From Sphingomonas rubra (GTDB lineage Bacteria; Pseudomonadota; Alphaproteobacteria; Sphingomonadales; Sphingomonadaceae), in contig NZ_FOXP01000003.1 of the NCBI RefSeq assembly GCF_900115745.1, positions 243,335 through 307,334 of the forward strand: 64,000 bases of DNA. The letters are read 5' to 3'. Each line of letters begins with the position of its first letter. Positions within the stretch are counted from its first letter, which is position 1. A program made the translations under genes and the position numbers. Shown here one piece after another: positions 19,717 to 27,204 of the stretch. Below the pieces are notes generated by a model. That model saw only the letters and a list, made by a program, of their open reading frames with translations. It had not been told where the DNA came from and searched no databases.

Positions 19717-20424
19717 TCAGTTGCCGGCCGCGGCGAACTGTGCCCGCAGGTCCCACAACGTGGCTTCGATATGCTGGTGGAGCAGTTTCTCCAGCACAGC
19801 CTGGTCGCGCGCCATCCACGCGTCGATCAGATGACGATGTTCCAGGTGCGCGCGTGCGTCGCGCCCTGCCGGCTCCAGATGGCTGATGACGTAGCGTTCG
19901 GCCAGGATCGACAGCCGTTCGACCAACTGGGTGGTCAGCAGGCGACCGCCGGGGCGCACCAGCGCAACATGGAAATGACGGTTGCGGACGGCGACTTCGG
20001 CGAGGTTGGTGTTCGCCGCCTCGTCCAGCGCCTGGAACGCGGCGACCGCCTCGGCCCGGTCGCGCTCGGTGGCATCGAGCGCGCCCCGCCCCGCGGCGGC
20101 AGGCTCGATCAGCAATCGCAACGCGTAGATCTCGTCGGCCTGCTCCGCCGACATCGGCCGAACCGAGTAACCGCGATTGGCCTGGCTGGTCAGGAATCCC
20201 TCCTGCTCCAGCCGGCCCAGCGCCTCGCGCACCGGAATCTTGCTGACCCCGAGTTCCGTCGCCAGGGCATCCTGCCGGATCGCCGCGTCGTCGGGCAGGC
20301 TGCCCGTTACGATCCGCTCGCGCACGATCTCGAAAACCTGGTCGGACAGGGTTCGGACGACGATGTTGTTGGAGACGGGCAAGGGGGCGGGCTCCGCGTC
20401 GACGAAGCGGGATCGCGCCGTCAT
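19717..20424 (-). CDS. GntR-family transcriptional regulator (FCD domain)
   Basis: The 235-aa protein has an N-terminal winged helix (about residues 25-90: IVTGSLPDDAAIRQDALATE, GVSKIPVREALGRLEQEGFL) and a C-terminal FCD helical ligand-binding domain with HFHVALV and HRHLIDAWMARD, the usual His/Asp metal-site region. This is the FadR/VanR type. Its start overlaps the epimerase stop by four bases (ATGA). FCD regulators commonly bind short palindromes with a TATAC-type core; the perfect palindrome at 22373-22390 and its relatives are the obvious candidates. It is probably a repressor released by hydroxyproline or a breakdown product (inference). Confidence 0.92.
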   Translation of the reverse strand: MTARSRFVDAEPAPLPVSNNIVVRTLSDQVFEIVRERIVTGSLPDDAAIRQDALATELGVSKIPVREALGRLEQEGFLTSQANRGYSVRPMSAEQADEIYALRLLIEPAAAGRGALDATERDRAEAVAAFQALDEAANTNLAEVAVRNRHFHVALVRPGGRLLTTQLVERLSILAERYVISHLEPAGRDARAHLEHRHLIDAWMARDQAVLEKLLHQHIEATLWDLRAQFAAAGN

Positions 20425-21419
20425 TGGACGGCGAAACCTTTCCAGAACGGATCGGCCCGATCAATCCATATCGTATTGAAACCGGTCGCGATCGCCGATC
20501 CCTCGATGGACGGAACGATCGCGGGATGGCCGCCCAGCGACGTCGCCTCCTCGACCCGACCGATGAAACGGCTGCCGATATAGCTTTCGTGGACGAAGCG
20601 ATCGCCGGGCGTCAGCGTGCCGCGGTCCGCCAGATGCGCCAGGCGGGCCGAGGTGCCGGTGCCGCACGGGCTGCGATCGATCGCGCCGTCGCCGTAGAAG
20701 ACCGCGTTGCGGCCGTCGGCGCCTGGCCCACGGGGCTTGTCCGCCCATAGCACATGGCTGACGCCGCGGATGGTGGCGTCGAGCGGGTGGACCGGATCGA
20801 CCGCGACCTGCATCGCGGCGCGCACCCGGCGACCCATCTCGACGAGCCATTCGGCCCCCATGTCGTCGAGGCCGGTATAAAGCCCCTGCGGTTCGACGAT
20901 CGCGTAGTAATTGCCGCCATAGGCGACATCCACGGTCAGCGGGCCGATCCCCTCCACCTCGATCCGGACGCCCTTGGCCGCGACATAGGCGGGGACGTTG
21001 GTGATCCTGACCGCGGTCACCCGGTCGCCCTCGGTTTCGTAGGCGATGTCGATGACGCCCGCGGGCACCTCCACTTTCAGCCGTCCGGGGGTCGCGGGCT
21101 GAATCAGGCCGTGTTCCAGCCCGAAGGTGACCATTCCGATCGTGCCATGCCCGCACATCGGCAGGCAGCCGCTCGTCTCGATGAACAGGATGCCGATATC
21201 CGTGTCGGGGCGCGTCGGCGGATAGAGGAAGCCGCCCGACATCATCGCGTGGCCGCGCGGTTCGAAGCATAGCCCGGTGCGGATCCAGTCGAACCGCGCC
21301 AGGAAATCCTGGCGCCGCTCGGACAGCGACGATCCCTTGAGCAGCGGCGCGCCGCCGGCGACCAGGCGGACCGGGTTGCCGGCGGTGTGGCCGTCGATGC
21401 AGAAGAAGGTGTGGCGCAT
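20421..21419 (-). CDS. 4-hydroxyproline 2-epimerase (proline racemase family)
   Basis: The 332-aa protein is a proline racemase superfamily member with both catalytic cysteines: Cys89 in LPMCGHGTIG and Cys252 in DRSPCGTGTSA. A Thr or other residue replaces one Cys in the dehydratase branch, so this is a racemase/epimerase. Members next to a FAD-dependent D-amino-acid dehydrogenase and a DapA-family enzyme convert trans-4-hydroxy-L-proline to cis-4-hydroxy-D-proline (LhpA/HypRE in other bacteria). It lies 14 bp after the DapA-family gene and overlaps the GntR gene by four bases. Proline racemase itself is the main alternative. Confidence 0.93.
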   Translation of the reverse strand: MRHTFFCIDGHTAGNPVRLVAGGAPLLKGSSLSERRQDFLARFDWIRTGLCFEPRGHAMMSGGFLYPPTRPDTDIGILFIETSGCLPMCGHGTIGMVTFGLEHGLIQPATPGRLKVEVPAGVIDIAYETEGDRVTAVRITNVPAYVAAKGVRIEVEGIGPLTVDVAYGGNYYAIVEPQGLYTGLDDMGAEWLVEMGRRVRAAMQVAVDPVHPLDATIRGVSHVLWADKPRGPGADGRNAVFYGDGAIDRSPCGTGTSARLAHLADRGTLTPGDRFVHESYIGSRFIGRVEEATSLGGHPAIVPSIEGSAIATGFNTIWIDRADPFWKGFAVQ

Positions 21420-21433
21420 GGTGTGGCCCGCGG

Positions 21434-22348
21434 TCAGGCCGCCTGGGCCAGCCCGAGCGTCGGGCGCGTCGCCGCCGCCTTCTCCACCATCGCGATCACC
21501 TCGGCCCGGCGCGCGCCCTCCAGCGGATAGCGCGGCGGCAGCACCCGCTCCGACCCGCGGCCCATCACCTGCTCGGCCAGCTTGATCGACTGCACCAGAT
21601 CATGCTCGGCATCGAGGTGGAGGAGCGGCATGAACCAGCGATAGATCTCCATCGCCTTGGCATGGTCGCCGCGCGCGAACGCGTTGACCAGCTCGACCGA
21701 CTCCTTGGGGAAGGCGTTGGTCAGGCCCGAGACCCAGCCCTGCGCGCCCAGGTACAACCCCTCCAGCGCCACGTCGTCGAGGCCCGCGAACAGCACGTAG
21801 CGATCGCCGAACGCGGTCTTCACGTCGGTGAAGCGACGCGTGTCGGGGGCCGATTCCTTGATCGCGACGATGTTGGGCACGTCGGCGACCAGCGCCAGCA
21901 CCTCGTTGTCGATCAGCGTGCGATAGGCCGGCGGATTGTTGTAGAGCATGATCGGCAGCCCGGTCTGCTGCGCCACGCCGCGGAAATGCGCCGCGAGTTC
22001 CTTGGCCTTGGGCACGTAGACCATCGGCGGCAGCAGCATCAGGCCGTCGGCGCCCGCCTGCTCCGCCGCCTGCGCGTAAGTGACGGCGCGGCGGGTGTCG
22101 TATTCGGACACGCCCGTCACCACCGGAATGCGACCGTCCACCACCTCGACGATGGCGGTGAGGACCGATAGCTTCTCCTCGAAGGTCAGCGAGTTGTTCT
22201 CACCCACCGTGCCGAGCGCGATCAGGCCGGTGATGCCGTCGCGGATCAGATCGTCGACGACGCGCTGCGTGTCGGCGAGGTCGATCGACAGGTCTTCTCG
22301 AATCTGAGTCGTCACCGCGGGAAAAACGCCCTGCCAATCGATCGTCAT
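21434..22348 (-). CDS. DapA-family lyase: pyrroline-4-hydroxy-2-carboxylate deaminase or keto-deoxy-arabonate dehydratase
   Basis: The 304-aa TIM-barrel protein has the Schiff-base Lys164 (IVAIKESAPD), Tyr136 (MLYNNPPAY) and the GTVGENN loop near residue 46 of the dihydrodipicolinate synthase/N-acetylneuraminate lyase family. In hydroxyproline operons this family includes the deaminase that turns 1-pyrroline-4-hydroxy-2-carboxylate into 2-oxoglutarate semialdehyde. A close relative is L-2-keto-3-deoxyarabonate dehydratase, which makes the same product from arabinose. Context with the epimerase favours the deaminase, but an arabinofuranosidase shares the locus. ATG 22348 gives the normal MTIDWQGVFPAVTT start. 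An operator lies 25 bp upstream. Confidence 0.9.
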   Translation of the reverse strand: MTIDWQGVFPAVTTQIREDLSIDLADTQRVVDDLIRDGITGLIALGTVGENNSLTFEEKLSVLTAIVEVVDGRIPVVTGVSEYDTRRAVTYAQAAEQAGADGLMLLPPMVYVPKAKELAAHFRGVAQQTGLPIMLYNNPPAYRTLIDNEVLALVADVPNIVAIKESAPDTRRFTDVKTAFGDRYVLFAGLDDVALEGLYLGAQGWVSGLTNAFPKESVELVNAFARGDHAKAMEIYRWFMPLLHLDAEHDLVQSIKLAEQVMGRGSERVLPPRYPLEGARRAEVIAMVEKAAATRPTLGLAQAA

Positions 22349-22372
22349 CACACATCCTACTGCTTGTCTGGG

Positions 22373-22390
22373 AATATCGTATACGATATT
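22373..22390. promoter_or_regulatory. Perfect 18-bp palindrome, candidate GntR operator
   Basis: AATATCGTATACGATATT reads the same on both strands. It lies in the 88-bp gap between the divergent DapA-family gene and FAD dehydrogenase gene, so one bound dimer could control both. Related copies lie at 30616-30633 and, in degenerate form, at 44310-44353. The regulator is inferred to be the GntR protein at 19717-20424. Confidence 0.8.
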
Positions 22391-22436
22391 GCGGGAACAT
22401 GAGCAAGCGGCAAAACAGTAGATCCGGGGCAGCGCG

Positions 22437-23663
22437 ATGACGATCGCGGTGGTGGGGGGCGGCATCATCGGCCGATCGGTGGCGCTGTCGCTTGCCCGGC
22501 AAGGCGCCCCGGTGGTCATCGTCGACCCGATGCGCGACCTGTCGGCGGCATCATGGGGGAATGCCGGGCATCTGGCGACCGAACAGGTCGCGCCGCTCGC
22601 GTCGCTGGCGATGCTCCGCAGCGTCCCGCGCCGTCTGTTCGCGCTGGGCGGGGCGCTCGACCTGCCGCCGGCGCAGGCGTCCGCGTGGCTGCCGTTCGCG
22701 GGGCGGCTGCTGGCGGCATCGACGCCGGGGCGGTTCGCGGCGGGGTCGGCGGCGCTCGGGCGGTTGCTGGGCGGGGCGATGCCGGCGTGGCGCCGCTTGG
22801 TCGCGGCGATCAGCGCGCCCGATCTGCTGCGCGAGGAGGGGCATTTCGTCGCCTGGCCCGATGCGCCGCGCGCCGCCGCCGGCCGCGCCGCCTGGCACGC
22901 GGCGGACACCGGCACCGTGCGGATCGACGACGCGTCCGCGGCGGAGATGGCGCAACTGCACGCGCTGTCGCCCTCGGTCGCGGCGGCGATCCGCTTCACC
23001 GGCAGCGGACAGGTCGGCGACCTGAACGGGCTGGCCGCGGCGCTGGAGGAGGCGCTGGCCACGGCGGGTGTCACCATCGTCCGCCGCCAAGCGACGCTGG
23101 TCCGGAACGGCGACCGGGTGGAGGTGCCCGGCGTCGCGGCGGACCGGATCGTCGTCGCGGCCGGCATCGGCTCACGGACGCTGATGGCGGCTGCCGGTCA
23201 CCCCGTGCCGCTGATCGCCGAGCGCGGCTATCACATCCGCGGTGCCGCCGACCGCTGGCCCGCCGACCTGCCGCCGGTGGTGTTCGAGGATCGATCGATC
23301 ATCGTCACCCGCTACGCCGATGCCGTGCAGGTGGCGGGCTTCGTCGAACTCGGTCGCGCCGATGCGCCCCCCGACCCGCGCAAGTGGCAGCGGCTGGAGC
23401 GGCACGTCGCCGAACTCGCCCTGCCGATCGCCGGGCCGTTCACCCGCTGGATGGGCGCGCGGCCGACCCTGCCGGACTATCTGCCGGCGATCGGCCGCTC
23501 CACGCGCGCCGCCAACCTGTTCTACGCCTTCGGCCACCAGCATCTGGGATTGACGCTGGCGCCGGTGACGGGGGAGATGGTGGCCGACATGATCGCCGGC
23601 AGGACACCGACGATCGATCCGGCACCGTTCGCCATCGACCGTTTCCGAAGGATATTCGCATGA
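22437..23663 (+). CDS. FAD-dependent D-amino acid (D-hydroxyproline) dehydrogenase
   Basis: The 408-aa protein is a DadA/DAO-type flavoprotein: N-terminal dinucleotide-binding motif VVGGGIIGRSVALSLARQG, GNAGHLATEQVAP after the first helix, and the C-terminal FAD motif FYAFGHQHLGLTLAPVTGEM. With the epimerase in the same locus the expected reaction is oxidation of cis-4-hydroxy-D-proline to 1-pyrroline-4-hydroxy-2-carboxylate, passing electrons to the respiratory chain. It is transcribed divergently from the DapA-family gene, with the palindrome between them. Its stop overlaps the start of the M24 peptidase gene by four bases. Confidence 0.92.
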   Translation: MTIAVVGGGIIGRSVALSLARQGAPVVIVDPMRDLSAASWGNAGHLATEQVAPLASLAMLRSVPRRLFALGGALDLPPAQASAWLPFAGRLLAASTPGRFAAGSAALGRLLGGAMPAWRRLVAAISAPDLLREEGHFVAWPDAPRAAAGRAAWHAADTGTVRIDDASAAEMAQLHALSPSVAAAIRFTGSGQVGDLNGLAAALEEALATAGVTIVRRQATLVRNGDRVEVPGVAADRIVVAAGIGSRTLMAAAGHPVPLIAERGYHIRGAADRWPADLPPVVFEDRSIIVTRYADAVQVAGFVELGRADAPPDPRKWQRLERHVAELALPIAGPFTRWMGARPTLPDYLPAIGRSTRAANLFYAFGHQHLGLTLAPVTGEMVADMIAGRTPTIDPAPFAIDRFRRIFA

Positions 23664-24841
23664 CCATCGGCACGTCCGACGCGACCACCCAGCTCGCGGC
23701 CATCGCGCCGCCGCCCGTGCGCGTGCCGCCGATCGCGCGTGCCGAATACGCCGCCCGGATCGACCGCGCCCGCGCGCTGGTCGCGGCGGCGGGCGCGGGG
23801 GCGCTGCTGGTCAATGCCGGTGCGTCGCTGCGGTATTTCACCGGCGTGCCATGGGGCATGACCGAGCGGCTGGTGGCCATGCTGCTGCCCGTATCGGGTG
23901 AGCCGGTGCTGATCTGTCCGCGGTTCGAGCGGGGGTCGCTGGAGGCGGACCTGACGATCGCCGCGGACCTGCGCTTCTGGGAGGAGGACGAGGACCCGGT
24001 CGCGCTGGTCGCGGAGGCGGCGCGTGGGTTGGGGCCGATCGCGGTCGACCCGCTGATGCCGTTCGCCTGGGCCGAGAAGCTGCGCCGCACGGCCACGACG
24101 CTGGTCGACGGCGCGCCCGCGATCGACGGGTGCCGCATGGTCAAGTCCGCCGCCGAGATCGCCTGCCTGGGCGAAGCGAAGGTGATGACGCTGGAGGTGC
24201 AGGCGCGCGCCGCCGCGATCCTGCGCCCCGGCATCGCCGCCAGCGAGGTGATCCGCTTCATCGACGCCGCGCACCACGCGATCGGCGGCGGCGGGTCGTT
24301 CTTCTGCGCGGTGCAGTTCGGCCGCGCCACCGCCTTTCCGCACGGCCTGCCCGGCGACCAGCGCCTCCGCGAGGACGAGCTGGTGCTGATCGACACCGGC
24401 TGCCGCGTCCACGGCTATCACTCCGACATCACGCGCACCTACGCGTTCGGAAAGGTCGGCCAGGAGGTCCGCGACCTGTGGGACGTGGAGCACGAGGCGC
24501 AGGCCGCCGCCTTCGCCGCCGCGGGCCCGGGCGTGCCGTGCGAAGCCGCCGACGCGGCCGCGCGCGTCGTGCTGGAGCGCGCCGGGCTCGGCCCCGATTA
24601 CCGCTTGCCCGGCCTGCCCCACCGTACCGGCCACGGCATCGGCCTGTCGATTCACGAGCCCGCCAATCTGGTCCGGGGCGACATCACGCCGATGGCCGCG
24701 GGCATGTGCTTCTCGAACGAACCGATGATCGTGGTGCCCGACGCCTTCGGCATCCGGCTGGAGGATCATTTCCACGTGACCGATGACGGCGCCGCATGGT
24801 TCACGCGGCCGCAGCCTTCGATCGATCGGCCGTTCGGGTGA
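23660..24841 (+). CDS. M24-family Xaa-Pro aminopeptidase/prolidase
   Basis: The 393-aa protein has a creatinase-like N-terminal domain and a pita-bread catalytic domain. All five metal ligands are present: Asp in VLIDTGC, Asp in HSDITRTY, His in HRTGHGIG, Glu in FSNEPMIV and Glu in GIRLEDHFH. The family cleaves the bond before proline (and often hydroxyproline) at peptide N-termini or in dipeptides. There is no signal peptide, so it acts in the cytoplasm. The ATGA overlap with the D-amino acid dehydrogenase gene implies coupled translation, linking peptide cleavage with hydroxyproline oxidation. Confidence 0.92.
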   Translation: MTIGTSDATTQLAAIAPPPVRVPPIARAEYAARIDRARALVAAAGAGALLVNAGASLRYFTGVPWGMTERLVAMLLPVSGEPVLICPRFERGSLEADLTIAADLRFWEEDEDPVALVAEAARGLGPIAVDPLMPFAWAEKLRRTATTLVDGAPAIDGCRMVKSAAEIACLGEAKVMTLEVQARAAAILRPGIAASEVIRFIDAAHHAIGGGGSFFCAVQFGRATAFPHGLPGDQRLREDELVLIDTGCRVHGYHSDITRTYAFGKVGQEVRDLWDVEHEAQAAAFAAAGPGVPCEAADAAARVVLERAGLGPDYRLPGLPHRTGHGIGLSIHEPANLVRGDITPMAAGMCFSNEPMIVVPDAFGIRLEDHFHVTDDGAAWFTRPQPSIDRPFG

Positions 24842-24862
24842 TGGGGGAGGCATAAACAGGAC

Positions 24863-25075
24863 CGTTCGTCCTGAGGCGCCATTGAGCATCGAGCGCGACA
24901 TCCGACCCACTGCCGTTCGCCCTGAAGAGAGGCTGAGCTTGTCGAAGCCTCGTCTCGAAGGGCATGTGCCCTTCGGCCGGCCGGCACGGCCGGCCGCTCA
25001 GGACAGGCTTCGAGACGGCATTTCGACGGGCTCAATGGCTCTCCTGAGCCGGCCTTGCATGCAGTCGAAGGGCCT
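24863..25075. repeat. Dispersed CTTCGA/GCTCAGGA-type repeat cluster
   Basis: The stretch carries CGTTCGTCCTGAG, GAGGCTGAGCTTGTCGAAGC, a palindrome CGGCCGGCCGGCACGGCCGG, then CTCAGGACAGGCTTCGAGAC and a final TTTCGACGGGCTCAATGG. These are the familiar dispersed repeats of proteobacterial genomes, in opposing orientations, able to fold into a long hairpin. Confidence 0.6.
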
Positions 25076-25112
25076 CCTCCACACGAACGGGTCAGGTATA
25101 AGGCTCGATGCT

Positions 25113-25290
25113 CTAGCGCCGATCGACATTCAGCGAAGACGCCGCGTCATCCAGGGCTTGCCACCCCGGCGAAGACCGGGGTCCAGGTGGAGAACGGGTA
25201 TGAGAGGCGTCGCGCTGTTCCAACAGCCCTCTCCCACCTGGGCCCCGGCCTTCGCCGGGGTGGCAATCCGTAAATGTCGATCGGTTCTAG
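25113..25290. repeat. Large inverted repeat with CACCCCGGCGAAG arms
   Basis: Arms at about 25159-25190 (TTGCCACCCCGGCGAAGACC...) and 25233-25266 (ending GCCTTCGCCGGGGTGGCAA) pair closely. The outer flanks CCGATCGACATT and AATGTCGATCGG also pair. A shorter relative lies at 49249-49355. It is likely a genome-wide palindromic repeat family. Confidence 0.65.
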
Positions 25291-25335
25291 CATCGTCGCA
25301 ATGGCCTCTCGAAGGATAGCTTGGCGCGCGGGACC

Positions 25336-25390
25336 TGTCCTTCGAGACGGGTCTTCGACTGTGCTCAGCTCCTCCTCAGGACGAACGGGT
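25336..25390. repeat. Further CTTCGAG/CTCAGGACGAACGG repeat copy
   Basis: CTGTCCTTCGAGACGGGTCT and CTCCTCAGGACGAACGGG repeat the elements seen at 24863-25075 in shortened form, directly before the convergent DUF885 gene. Confidence 0.5.
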
Positions 25391-25440
25391 TTGCTCTTGG
25401 CGGTGATGCTCGGCGCCGGGTCGGTGGAGCGCGTCGTCCC

Positions 25441-27204
25441 CTATTTCAGCGGATAAGGCCCTTTGCCGCCCTCGGCGATGAACCGGTCGACACGCGCGTC
25501 GACCATCGGCAGCGGGACCGATCCGAGCGACAGCATGGCGTCGTGGAAGGCGCGGATGTCGAACTTGTCGCCCAGCGCCTTCTCCGCCTTGGCGCGTCCG
25601 GCGAGGAAGGTCAGCTCGCCCATGTAGTAGCTGAGCGCCTGGCCCGGCCAGGCGATGTAGCGGTCGACCTCGGTCGTGATCTCGTGGTTCGACAGGGCGG
25701 TGTTGTCGCGCAGGAAAGCTTGCGCCCGTTCGCGGCTCCATCCTTGCGCGTGGATGCCGGTATCGACCACCAGTCGCGCCGCGCGCCACATCTGGTAGCT
25801 GAGCATGCCGAAGACCTCGTAGGGCGTGTGATACAGGCCCATGTCCTCGCCCAGCGCCTCGGCATATAGCGCCCAACCCTCGCCATAGGCGGAGAGATAC
25901 GTGTCGCGCCGGTAATCGGGCTGCCCCTCCAGCTCCATCGCGAACGGCATCTGCCAGGCATGGCCCGGCGCGCTCTCGTGCAACGTCAGCGCGGGCAGCG
26001 AGTAGAGCGGCCGGGCGGGCAGGTTCCAGGTGTTGACCAGGTACATGCCCGGCCCCCCGCGCCCGCCGGTGTAGAAGGGGGCGAGGTCCGCCGGAACCGG
26101 CTCGATCGCGAAGCGCGCGCGGGGCAGGCGGCCGAACCAGCGCGCCGCCTTGCCGTCGAACTCCTTGGCGGTCCACGCCGCGCGGTCGAGCAGCGCCTGC
26201 GGCGTCTTCACGTAGAATTGCGGATCGGTGCGCAGGAAGTTCAGAAAGGCGGGCAGGCCCCCCTGCCACTTAACCTCCCGCATCACATCGGCCATGCGCG
26301 TGCGAATCCGCGCGACCTCGGCCAGGCCGATCGCGTGGATCTGCTCGGCGGTGAGGTCGCGGGTGACGAACTCGGCGATCTTGGACGTGTAATAGGCACG
26401 GCCGTCGGGCAGGTCGTAGGCGGCGAGCGTCCGCCGCGCGCCGGGCACGTACTCGTCGCGCAGGAAGGCGAGCAGCGTGGCGTGAGCGGGCACCACCGAT
26501 GCCGCGATCACGCGCTTCGCCTCCGCCCGGAGCGCCGCCTGCCTGCCTGCGGGGATGGCGGCGGGCATGGTCCTGAACGGCGCGTAGAAGGGCGACGCGT
26601 CGGTGGCGCCCGCCTTCACCACCTCGGCGACGCCGATGTCGCGGCCCTGCAGCGTGATCTGCGGCGGGGTGAAGCCGCGCTTCAGCCCGGCGCGCATGTT
26701 GGCGATGTTCCCGTCGAAATAGCGGGGGATGTCGCCCAGCATCTTCAGATAGCCGCGATACTCGTCCTCGGTCCGGTACGTCGCGCGTGACGCGTAGCCG
26801 AGATCGATCCAGAAGCTGGAATCGGCGTTCAGCGGCTTCTCGTAGTCGCGGAATTGCTGCTGGGCGAGCAGCGCCTCCACCTGGCCGCGATAGACGGTGT
26901 AGTTGTCGCGCGCGGCCGGCGACAGGCGGGCGACGGGGATCGCGTCGAGCGCGGCGATCGTCTCCGTCCAGCGCCTGGTCTTGGCCGCCTGCGTCGCGGG
27001 GCCGACGTCGGGCAGGCCGCGCCGTTCGTCCTTGGGCGTATCCTCGCTGCCCGCCGACAGGGTCTGGCGCCACTTGTACTCGGCCTCTGCCAACGCGTCG
27101 AAGCGCGCGTCGGCCGAGCCGGCGGGCGCGGCGGCGGCAGGCGTCTGCGCGGTGGCGGGGAGGGGAGCGAGCGCGGTGAGCAGCAGCGCGGGCAGAAGCG
27201 TCAT
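25441..27204 (-). CDS. DUF885 family secreted metallopeptidase-like protein
   Basis: The 587-aa protein has a signal peptide (MTLLPALLLTALAPLPATAQ) and an Ala/Pro linker, then the DUF885 body with the zinc-type motif LTLHESAPGHAWQ (HExxxGH) and, further on, AYGEGWALYAEALG, whose Glu may be the third ligand. DUF885 proteins are thought to be periplasmic peptidases of M2/M3-like fold; substrates are largely unknown. ATG 27204 overlaps the stop of the Ldh2-type gene by four bases, placing it last in the operon with the arabinofuranosidase. A role in trimming glycopeptides is inferred. Confidence 0.88.
   Translation of the reverse strand: MTLLPALLLTALAPLPATAQTPAAAAPAGSADARFDALAEAEYKWRQTLSAGSEDTPKDERRGLPDVGPATQAAKTRRWTETIAALDAIPVARLSPAARDNYTVYRGQVEALLAQQQFRDYEKPLNADSSFWIDLGYASRATYRTEDEYRGYLKMLGDIPRYFDGNIANMRAGLKRGFTPPQITLQGRDIGVAEVVKAGATDASPFYAPFRTMPAAIPAGRQAALRAEAKRVIAASVVPAHATLLAFLRDEYVPGARRTLAAYDLPDGRAYYTSKIAEFVTRDLTAEQIHAIGLAEVARIRTRMADVMREVKWQGGLPAFLNFLRTDPQFYVKTPQALLDRAAWTAKEFDGKAARWFGRLPRARFAIEPVPADLAPFYTGGRGGPGMYLVNTWNLPARPLYSLPALTLHESAPGHAWQMPFAMELEGQPDYRRDTYLSAYGEGWALYAEALGEDMGLYHTPYEVFGMLSYQMWRAARLVVDTGIHAQGWSRERAQAFLRDNTALSNHEITTEVDRYIAWPGQALSYYMGELTFLAGRAKAEKALGDKFDIRAFHDAMLSLGSVPLPMVDARVDRFIAEGGKGPYPLK

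Larger units (their letters stand above)
24842..25440. other. Gene-free, repeat-filled stretch between convergent genes
   Basis: These 599 bases between the M24 gene and the DUF885 gene hold no convincing gene. They hold three blocks of dispersed repeats, described separately. Convergent transcription ends here. Confidence 0.75.

Noticed and set aside
22553..23659. Long N-terminal extension of the M24 peptidase frame
   Set aside because: It is the shadow frame of the upstream flavoprotein; the ATG at 23660 overlaps that gene's stop as expected in an operon.
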